From positions 1 through 5,210 of the forward strand of contig CALGRQ010000518.1 in NCBI GenBank assembly GCA_937880795.1: DNA of 5,210 bases, given 5' to 3'. Of this stretch, positions 1-5,210 are shown piece by piece. The position numbers and the translations under genes were made by a program. The DNA comes from an uncultured Dyadobacter sp. (GTDB lineage Bacteria > Bacteroidota > Bacteroidia > Cytophagales > Spirosomataceae). Numbering within the stretch: position 1 is the stretch's first letter; every line of letters begins with the position of its first letter. The notes beneath the pieces were generated by a model. That model made no database searches. It was not told the origin of the DNA and saw only the letters and a list, made by a program, of their open reading frames with translations.

Positions 1-46
1 TTTTCTTTCCATTTTTTCTGGTCTTAAAGGTACGTTTAACTACCAT
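1..46 (-). CDS. Possible start of a divergent gene, product unknown (partial, leaves window)
   Basis: On the minus strand an ATG at 46-44 opens a frame that stays open to the window edge, giving 15 residues, MVVKRTFKTRKNGKK. The peptide is strongly basic and looks more like the N-terminus of a small soluble or nucleic-acid-binding protein than random sequence, but 15 codons are too few to identify a family. It would be transcribed divergently from the permease at 219, leaving about 170 bp between the two starts. A perfect inverted repeat ends exactly at the A of this ATG. No clear promoter is visible: TGAGTTTG on the minus strand (88-81) is one base off the Bacteroidota -7 consensus, without a well-spaced -33 partner. 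This may be a chance frame. An alternative reading is a plus-strand frame open from 2 to 163. Confidence 0.22.
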   Translation of the reverse strand, partial: MVVKRTFKTRKNGKK

Positions 47-76
47 ATCGCAACGGATGGTTATTTTGTTGCGATA
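46..76. repeat. Perfect 9-bp inverted repeat (hairpin or operator)
   Basis: TATCGCAAC at 46-54 is repeated as its exact reverse complement GTTGCGATA at 68-76, separated by 13 bases. No run of T follows on either strand, so it is not a standard intrinsic terminator. It lies about 140 bp upstream of the permease start and immediately upstream of a possible minus-strand start codon at 46-44. It could be a transcription factor operator, a leader hairpin of a divergent mRNA, or the 3' end hairpin of an unseen gene to the left. The arms are visible directly; the role is inference. Confidence 0.5.
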
Positions 77-218
77 CCCTCAAACTCACAATACATTTTC
101 CTCAATAAAGCTTACAGGAGTCAGAATATTTCTATTCTTTCTCTCCAATTATCAAGGGCTTAGGGGTTTAAAAACAAAAACTTTCCCTATTTTGTGAAGG
201 TATAATCGGACTTGGTTC

Positions 219-1556
219 ATGTCACAGCCTTCAGCAAAAAGCGGTTTAATCAAGATTTTAGGTGTCGGCTTTGGGGTAGCCGTAACCGTGGGAGGAACGA
301 TCGGAACAGGTATATTACGCAAGCCGGGCCCGATAGCGGCGCAACTTGGCGAGCCTTGGCTCATTATGTCTCTCTGGGTTTTTGTGAGTATATATGCCTT
401 TATGGGCACGTTGTGTACCATTGAGCTGGGTACTTCGGTACCCAAGGCAGGAGCCTGGTATGTTTATGCCCAGCGTGCTTTCGGGAATTATGCAGGCTTT
501 GTCGTGGGTATAAATAGCTGGTTGGGAACCTGTTCGGCTCTTGGTTTTGGTGTTTATACCATGAGTGAATATCTGGCTCTGCTTATGCCTGTTTTGGTGG
601 GTTATGAGTCGCTTGTAGCAATCGGAATTTTAATTCTGTTATCCGGAATACATTGGGTAGGATTAGCACTGGCGAGTAGTTTTCAGAACATTATGAGTGT
701 TTTGAAAGGCGTTGGTTTGTTTGCGTTTGTGGTGGTTTGTTTCCTATATGGTCGGGATGTATCGCCGCAGGAGATTCAATTAACGACGAGTCGAATTGTA
801 GAAGGAGGAAGTTGGATTGCCCCGGTGGTGTTTTCTTTACAGGCAATATTTTATACTTATGATGGTTGGCATACGGCAGCTTATTTTACAGAAGAAGACC
901 GTGATCCCGCCAGAAATCTACCCAGATCCATGATAGGCGGTGTCCTCTTGATTATATTAATTTATTTGTTGTGTAACGTGGCTATTTTGTATGTGCTTCC
1001 GATGGACCAGCTGGTGCAATCAAAATTGGCAGCGGCCGATGCCATCGCATTAATTTTCGGTGCGGGTTCTGGAAAAATAGTTACTTTGTTCTTGATGATT
1101 TCTATTTTGGGGATTGTCAATGCCCAGTTGCTTTTTAATCCCAGGGTTTTGTATTCGATGAGCCGGGATGGATTGTTCTTAAAAAGTGCAACTAAAGTGA
1201 ATCAGGGAGGAACACCCTCACAAGCGATGTTGATTACCTCTTGTATCGCTATTGCATTGATTTTGATCGGAAAGGAAGCTTGTGAAAAGCTGTCAGATAT
1301 AGCGACTTTCTTTTTCGTTTTGGGTTATACATCCGGATTTGCATCGCTTTTGGCACTACGCAAAAGGGAGCCGGATCTTCACAGACCGTGGAAGGTACCG
1401 GCGTATCCGGTGTTACCCATACTGATGTTGATCTTGTCCATTGCCTTTTTGGTCAGTGCTATCGTACAAGATTTGGCAAGCAGCCAGTATGCACTTATAT
1501 TTTTGGTATTGAGCTATCCGTTATATTTACTCGTGGCACGTATGAATCGCGTGTAA
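219..1556 (+). CDS. APC superfamily amino acid permease
   Basis: This is a 445-residue inner-membrane transporter that probably moves amino acids or similar cationic or neutral solutes by proton symport or exchange. TM1 carries the broken-helix substrate motif GGTIGTGI (residues 25-32). It is followed by the loop-2 motif IELGTSVPKAGAWYVY (68-83) and by TM6 with YDGW (214-217). After TM6 comes EEDRDPARNLPRSM (225-238), the usual EE..(D/N)P.RN.PR signature of the family. RVLYSMSRDGLF (309-320) and the C-terminal REPDLHRPWKVPAYPVLP (383-400) are also family hallmarks. Hydrophobic stretches fit about 12 membrane helices, and the length is normal, so the gene looks intact. The ATG at 219 is the only plausible start because an in-frame TGA lies at 195-197 with no start codon between. 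There is no obvious Shine-Dalgarno sequence. It resembles LAT/SteT-like or APA-type exchangers, but the substrate cannot be read from sequence alone. It stands apart from the next gene by 182 bp and is probably a separate transcription unit. Confidence 0.93.
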   Translation: MSQPSAKSGLIKILGVGFGVAVTVGGTIGTGILRKPGPIAAQLGEPWLIMSLWVFVSIYAFMGTLCTIELGTSVPKAGAWYVYAQRAFGNYAGFVVGINSWLGTCSALGFGVYTMSEYLALLMPVLVGYESLVAIGILILLSGIHWVGLALASSFQNIMSVLKGVGLFAFVVVCFLYGRDVSPQEIQLTTSRIVEGGSWIAPVVFSLQAIFYTYDGWHTAAYFTEEDRDPARNLPRSMIGGVLLIILIYLLCNVAILYVLPMDQLVQSKLAAADAIALIFGAGSGKIVTLFLMISILGIVNAQLLFNPRVLYSMSRDGLFLKSATKVNQGGTPSQAMLITSCIAIALILIGKEACEKLSDIATFFFVLGYTSGFASLLALRKREPDLHRPWKVPAYPVLPILMLILSIAFLVSAIVQDLASSQYALIFLVLSYPLYLLVARMNRV

Positions 1557-1673
1557 CTTGTATGGAAGATCTAACCGCTATTGGCTGTTTGTACCCGGAT
1601 TAAAATTTAAGAAGAATAAGCGTTGATGCCCTTTGAATAGGATTATATAAGGCTGAAACAGAACAAAAAATGA

Positions 1674-1681
1674 TAACTTTA
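1674..1681 (+). promoter_or_regulatory. Weak -7-like box upstream of the TPR gene
   Basis: TAACTTTA matches the Bacteroidota sigma-ABfr -7 consensus TAnnTTTG at every fixed position except the last. It sits 57 bp before the ATG at 1739. I see no TTG/TTTG -33 element at the expected spacing of about 19 bp. The 182-bp gap after the permease makes an independent promoter for the TPR-lipoprotein pair likely, and this is the best candidate I found in it. The rest of 1557-1738 shows no clear terminator hairpin. Confidence 0.25.
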
Positions 1682-1738
1682 CTGTTTAGTACGAAACGGC
1701 CGATTTGTCTCACTATCTGATTGGCAATAAGATAAATT

Positions 1739-3484
1739 ATGAGGACAGAACTCTTTAAAATATTTCTGACTACCGGCATATTGCTTACCTCAGGGGTTGG
1801 TCAAATCGTTTATGGACAACACCAGGAAAATGAAAAGCAAATGGCCAACGTTGGGGGTATAGAACTTCAATTGGAGCAGGAGTCAATGGCGGCCGAAGGG
1901 ATGAAGTTCATGATGCGAGAAGAGCCTGCCAAAGCATTGCCCCTATTTGAAAAACTGATAGCCAAAGCCCCGGATAAGAGCGCAGGGTATTATATGCTTT
2001 CTACGGCATTGTTGAAGTTGGAAAGAGCCGACGATGCAATTGTGGCTTCTAAAAAGGCCTATGAACTCGATAAGACCAATATTTTCTATGCGCAGCAATT
2101 GGCTGAGCTTTTGGCTAAAAAGAGAAAGTATGCGGAAGCAGCACAAATTTATGAAGTATTGGTAGCTAAGAATCCAGACAATATTCAATACGGGATTGAG
2201 TTAGCCGCAGTATATGTTTTTAATGATCAGTTTGACAAGGCAATTGTTACTTATGACCGTCTGGAGAAGTCTATTGGCATAACCGAAGAAATTACGCATC
2301 AGAAGCAACAACTTTATTTGCGTCAGAATAATCTGGAAAAGGCTTTACAGGAATCTAAAAAATTGATAGCGGCAGAACCAGGTGAAGTGAGCTATCGGAT
2401 TGAAATGGCTGAAATGCTGATTGCCAACGACAGGTTGGTTGAAGCGGTGGCACCACTGGAAGAAGCCTTGAAAATTAATCCGGATGAAGCACAGGCGCAC
2501 GTTATGCTCGCGGATATTTACCGGAGAAATGGTGATGTAGAGAAATGTAACCGGGAATTAAAATTGGTATTTGCTAATCCAAACCTGGAAGCAGAACCCA
2601 AAATACGTGTTTTAACGGGTTATTTGAAGATGTTGAAAAGTGATGCTGACGTGAACGATGCAGCACAATTGGCACGTCAGCTATATGAAACGCATCCGAG
2701 GGAGTCGAAGACCAACGTAATTTATGCTGATATGCTGATGCGAAGCGGTAAACGTGCAGAAGCCAGGGATATGTATGCGCGCGCCGCCAGGCTGGATGGG
2801 TCGGTTTATGAAATATGGGGAGCTGTATTGCAATTGGATGGAGAGCTGAACCAAGTGGATAGCATGTTGGTGCATTCAGAGTTAGCCCTGGAGTTATTTC
2901 CCAACCAGGGAATGCTTTGGTATTCCAATGGGACGGCACATCTGATGAAAAAGGATTACAATAAAGCCATATCTTCTTTTGAGGAAAGCTTAAAACTCAT
3001 TACGGATAAGCCGGATATGATTCCATTCATACATGCGCAAATGGGCGATGCGTACAATGGTTTGGGAGATCATCCCAAGTCGGATGCTGCCTATGAGTTG
3101 GCTTTGAAAGCAAATCCCGATAATGACCATGTCTTGAATAATTACAGTTATTTTCTTTCGTTAAGGAAAGAAAAGCTGGATTTGGCGCTAAAAATGTCGG
3201 CTCGTTTGGTACAGATGCATGGAAATAACCCAACCTATCTGGATACACATGCATGGGTATTGTATATCATGAAAGATTACAAGAAAGCAAAAACATTTTT
3301 AGAAAAGGCCATGAGCAATGAATCCGCAGTAAGTGGAACGATCATTGAGCACTATGGAGATGTACTGTTTAAGTTAGGTGAGCGGGAAAACGCTGTTGCG
3401 CAATGGCGCAAAGCAAAAAAAATGGGAGAAACCACCGAACTTTTAGACAAGAAAATAGCAACGGGATCATTACATGAACAATAA
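1739..3484 (+). CDS. Exported tetratricopeptide repeat (TPR) protein
   Basis: This is a 581-residue protein built almost entirely of TPR helix pairs, which normally act as a protein-binding scaffold. Residues 1-26 form a Sec signal peptide: a short charged start (MRTELFK), a hydrophobic core, and a probable cleavage near VYG-Q27. The mature protein should therefore be periplasmic or lumen-facing. TPR-like units are visible at about 50-78, 83-111, 115-147, 150-180, 187-215, 217-247, 251-278, 325-352, 392-420, 430-460, 497-525 and 535-560. Several end in the typical A.....NP turn, for example EEALKINPDE and ELALKANPDN. The C-terminal segment with LNNYSYFLSLR (466-476), TYLDTHAWVLY (499-509) and EHYGDVLFKLGE (537-548) is the most family-specific part; I know it from Bacteroidota TPR proteins that neighbour DUF4292 genes. 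Residues 280-310 fit TPR poorly. The stop overlaps the next start by 11 bases, implying translational coupling. The binding partner is unknown. The downstream lipoprotein and EnvC-like protein are the obvious candidates by context. Confidence 0.9.
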   Translation: MRTELFKIFLTTGILLTSGVGQIVYGQHQENEKQMANVGGIELQLEQESMAAEGMKFMMREEPAKALPLFEKLIAKAPDKSAGYYMLSTALLKLERADDAIVASKKAYELDKTNIFYAQQLAELLAKKRKYAEAAQIYEVLVAKNPDNIQYGIELAAVYVFNDQFDKAIVTYDRLEKSIGITEEITHQKQQLYLRQNNLEKALQESKKLIAAEPGEVSYRIEMAEMLIANDRLVEAVAPLEEALKINPDEAQAHVMLADIYRRNGDVEKCNRELKLVFANPNLEAEPKIRVLTGYLKMLKSDADVNDAAQLARQLYETHPRESKTNVIYADMLMRSGKRAEARDMYARAARLDGSVYEIWGAVLQLDGELNQVDSMLVHSELALELFPNQGMLWYSNGTAHLMKKDYNKAISSFEESLKLITDKPDMIPFIHAQMGDAYNGLGDHPKSDAAYELALKANPDNDHVLNNYSYFLSLRKEKLDLALKMSARLVQMHGNNPTYLDTHAWVLYIMKDYKKAKTFLEKAMSNESAVSGTIIEHYGDVLFKLGERENAVAQWRKAKKMGETTELLDKKIATGSLHEQ

Positions 3485-4307
3485 AAATATGGTATGGTTT
3501 ATGTCGCTTAGCTTATTTTGGCTAACGGCATGTCATAAAAACCGTATATCAAAAACAACAAATCAGACGGTTCTTGAAACAGCTTCTGTGATAGCAGATT
3601 CCTCTGTAAGCGATTCTACGGTTTTGGCTGAGGTTACGGAGCCGGTTAAAATCAATGAGGTTTCGTTTGACTACCTCACCGCAAAATCAAAGTTTTCGTT
3701 TCATGGAGCGAAACAGAATTTTGATAATACCAATATTAATATCCGGATGAAGAAGGATAGTTTGATTTGGATTTCGGTGACGGGTATAGGATTTGAAGTA
3801 GCAAGAGGACTTATTACACCTGATTCGATCGTGCTGATGGATAAGTTTCACAAACAGTACTATATATTCAAATATCCTGAGTTAAGCCGTAAATATGATT
3901 TCGAACTTAATTTTCCTTTGCTCCAGTCCATCATTGTAGGGAACCTACCCTACCCTCGTCAAAGTAATGATCAGATGGTGAAAGAAAATGAGTTTTTGGT
4001 ATTGAATCAAACGGCCGGAAATATAGGAATCATGAACTATATTTCGACCGATAACTTGAAGTTATCGAACTTAAAAGCCGTTGAATCAGGCAAGGACAAT
4101 ACGTTTTCGTTGCAATATTCCGATTTTAGAACCGTAAGTGATTTGCTTTTTCCTTTCCTGAGTGAGGTAGTTTTAAATATAAAATCTAGCCAAAATCAGG
4201 TAGGTGCTGAGACCAAAATCACCTTAAAACATTCGAAGGTTGATCTTGTGGCAGAAAGCCCGGGTTTTCCATTCAGTATACCATCGGGCTACGAGCGGAA
4301 GATGTAA
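3474..4307 (+). CDS. DUF4292 family lipoprotein
   Basis: This is a 277-residue predicted lipoprotein. A type II signal peptide ends in the lipobox LTAC (residues 17-20), with Cys20 as the lipidation site. The residues after Cys20 (HKNR) are basic rather than acidic, so the surface-export signal described for Bacteroidota lipoproteins is absent and a periplasm-facing anchor is more likely. Residues 25-60 form a Ser/Thr/Val-rich linker. The folded domain starts near FDYLTAKSKFSF (65-76) and continues through NINIRMKKDSLIWISV (87-102) and GFEVARGLITPDSIVLMD (106-123). This alternating beta-strand pattern matches my memory of DUF4292 and resembles LolA/LolB-type half-barrels that bind lipid or lipoprotein. 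The C-terminus FPFSIPSGYER (265-275) is also typical. The length is normal for the family. The ATG overlaps the TPR gene end and directly provides the lipobox spacing, which supports this start. The molecular function is not established; a Lol-like role is inference. Confidence 0.87.
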   Translation: MNNKNMVWFMSLSLFWLTACHKNRISKTTNQTVLETASVIADSSVSDSTVLAEVTEPVKINEVSFDYLTAKSKFSFHGAKQNFDNTNINIRMKKDSLIWISVTGIGFEVARGLITPDSIVLMDKFHKQYYIFKYPELSRKYDFELNFPLLQSIIVGNLPYPRQSNDQMVKENEFLVLNQTAGNIGIMNYISTDNLKLSNLKAVESGKDNTFSLQYSDFRTVSDLLFPFLSEVVLNIKSSQNQVGAETKITLKHSKVDLVAESPGFPFSIPSGYERKM

Positions 4308-4333
4308 ATCCATATTGTTTTTTAAATAATAGG

Positions 4334-4361
4334 GCAAAAGGTTAAGTCTGTTTAACTTTGC
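4334..4361. repeat. Imperfect inverted repeat spanning the -7 box
   Basis: The left arm is GCAAA (4334-4338), an AG bulge, then GTTAA (4341-4345). It pairs with the right arm TTAACTTTGC (4352-4361) across a 6-base loop, giving ten base pairs with one 2-base bulge. The right arm contains nearly all of the candidate -7 element TAACTTTG. There is no T-run after it, so it does not look like an intrinsic terminator for the lipoprotein gene. It could be an operator overlapping the promoter, or a chance result of AT-rich sequence. Confidence 0.35.
4353..4360 (+). promoter_or_regulatory. Bacteroidota-type -7 promoter element for the EnvC-like gene
   Basis: TAACTTTG is an exact match to the TAnnTTTG -7 consensus used by the primary sigma factor of Bacteroidota. 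It lies 39 bp before the ATG at 4400, which would give a short leader of about 30-35 bases. No good TTG/TTTG -33 element is present about 19 bp upstream (the region near 4327-4333 reads AATAATA). The only TTG nearby, at 4315-4317, is too far away. The exact -7 match in a 92-bp intergenic gap makes an independent promoter plausible even if the upstream genes read through. Confidence 0.5.
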
Positions 4362-4399
4362 ATGCCGTTCAGGTAATTTAGGTCGCAAGAAAAACATAT

Positions 4400-5210
4400 A
4401 TGCCCCTTAATAAATCGCACTATCGTCGTTTAATTTTAGTACTGGTATTCTCTTTGTGTACTGTTGTCGGTGCTTTTGCACAAAAGACGCGTGAACAATT
4501 AGAACGAGAAAAGTCTGAAAACCAAGGTAAGATCCGGGAGATTCAGAACATTCTAAAACAAACATCTTCTCAAAAGAATGTCAATTTGGGTCAGTTGAAG
4601 GCTCTTAACCAACAGATTAATACCTATAAGAAACAAATTGACCTGCTTTCTGATGACTTAGCTTTGCTGGATAAAGAACTGGGTGTGCTCCAAAAGAAGC
4701 AGGAGGAACTGGCGGCGAGCTTAGCCAAGGTGAAAACCGAATATGGCCATATGATTTATGAGGCTTCCAAAAGAAACGCCTATATGAATCAGCTGGTATT
4801 CCTGTTTTCTTCAGGTACTTTTAACCAGTTTGTGTTGCGCTATAAGTATTTAAAACAATATACCGAGGCTCGCCAGAATCAGGTGAAGGAAATGGAAGTT
4901 CTTGAGGCTAAAATGCGGGAGGAACGTCAACGAATTACATCGAAAAAGACACAGCAGAAGACGGTACTGGATACCCGCGTTTCCGAAAATACGAAATTGG
5001 AAGGCCTCAAAGTGAAACAAAATGAGGTTATACAAGAGTTGTCGCAGAAAGAAGTAGAGTTGAGGAAGCAAATAGCCGAAAACAAGCGTGCTACCGACTT
5101 GCTGGAAGCCAATATTCGCCGGATAGCAGAACGAGAAAGAAGGGAAAGGCTTGAACGTGAGCGTAAAGAGCGTGAAGAACGCGAAGCGAGACGCAGAGCG
5201 GAACGTGAGC
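4400..5210 (+). CDS. EnvC-like murein hydrolase activator / M23-type protein, N-terminal part (runs off right edge)
   Basis: The first 270 codons are present and the frame is still open at the window end. Residues 1-27 form a Sec signal peptide with probable cleavage at AFA-Q28, so the protein acts in the periplasm. Residues 28-115 and 155-235 are long heptad-like coiled coils. Between them lies YGHMIYEASKRNAYMNQL (115-132) followed by LFSSGTFNQFVLRYKYLKQY (135-154), the conserved hinge I know from Bacteroidota EnvC/M23 coiled-coil proteins. Residues 238-270 are extremely rich in Arg and Glu. In the family a LytM/M23 domain follows and either cleaves peptide crosslinks or activates N-acetylmuramoyl amidases at division; that domain and its metal ligands lie outside the window, so enzymatic activity cannot be judged. 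The ATG at 4400 is the first start after an in-frame TAG at 4379-4381. The gene starts 92 bp after the lipoprotein gene. It is incomplete only because of the window edge. Confidence 0.88.
   Translation, partial: MPLNKSHYRRLILVLVFSLCTVVGAFAQKTREQLEREKSENQGKIREIQNILKQTSSQKNVNLGQLKALNQQINTYKKQIDLLSDDLALLDKELGVLQKKQEELAASLAKVKTEYGHMIYEASKRNAYMNQLVFLFSSGTFNQFVLRYKYLKQYTEARQNQVKEMEVLEAKMREERQRITSKKTQQKTVLDTRVSENTKLEGLKVKQNEVIQELSQKEVELRKQIAENKRATDLLEANIRRIAERERRERLERERKEREEREARRRAERE

Noticed and set aside
2..163. Plus-strand frame open from the left edge to a TAG at 161-163, as the C-terminal end of an upstream gene
   Set aside because: It is 53 codons with no recognisable motif, another plus frame is also open through most of this AT-rich stretch, and it competes with the minus-strand reading. 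The evidence is not enough to call it.
201..206. TATAAT as a -10 box for the permease
   Set aside because: It matches the E. coli consensus, but Bacteroidota use TAnnTTTG. It sits only 12 bp from the ATG and lacks a -35 partner. The nearby TATTTTG at 188-194 is one base short of the Bacteroidota box and equally unconvincing.
152..445. Minus-strand open frame of 97 codons overlapping the permease start
   Set aside because: It is antisense to a clear APC gene with family motifs, and its peptide shows no domain character. It is a shadow frame.
1698..1725. GCCGAT/ATTGGC hairpin before the TPR gene as a terminator or leader structure
   Set aside because: It has only six pairs including a G-T wobble, a 16-base loop and no T-run, so it is within what chance would give.
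2574..2939. Minus-strand open frame of 121 codons inside the TPR gene
   Set aside because: It lies opposite well-formed TPR repeats and its composition (many Pro, His and Trp) is typical of antisense shadows.
4308..4330. T-run at 4318-4323 as an intrinsic terminator after the lipoprotein gene
   Set aside because: No GC-rich hairpin precedes the T-run, so the criteria for an intrinsic terminator are not met.

Overview
The window reads as chromosomal DNA from a Bacteroidota bacterium, most likely the Sphingobacteriales/Sphingobacteriaceae group. Three things point there. The gene run TPR protein, DUF4292 lipoprotein, EnvC-like protein is characteristic of that phylum. A TAACTTTG box matching the Bacteroidota -7 consensus (TAnnTTTG) precedes one gene. 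No gene has a convincing Shine-Dalgarno sequence, which is also usual for the phylum. The assignment to order is a guess from protein flavour, not proof.

Layout. Bases 1-218 hold no complete gene. They contain a perfect 9-bp inverted repeat (46-76) and possibly the first codons of a divergent gene leaving the window on the minus strand (46 down to 1). Bases 219-1556 (+) encode a complete 12-TM-type APC superfamily amino acid permease. A 182-bp gap follows with a weak promoter-like box. Bases 1739-3484 (+) encode an exported TPR protein of 581 residues. Its last 11 bases overlap the start of a DUF4292 lipoprotein gene (3474-4307, +). After a 92-bp gap with a good promoter candidate and an imperfect inverted repeat, an EnvC/M23-type murein hydrolase factor starts at 4400. 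It runs off the right edge after 270 codons, inside its coiled-coil region and before any catalytic domain.

How the genes work together. The permease appears to be a stand-alone transport gene. The last three genes look like one envelope module: a periplasmic TPR scaffold, a lipoprotein probably facing the periplasm with a LolA/LolB-like look, and a periplasmic coiled-coil factor that acts on peptidoglycan or its hydrolases. The first two are probably translationally coupled. The third seems to have its own promoter in addition to any read-through. The joint function of this module is not established to my knowledge and is the most interesting question here. I see no mobile element, CRISPR array, rRNA or tRNA, and no clear intrinsic terminator.
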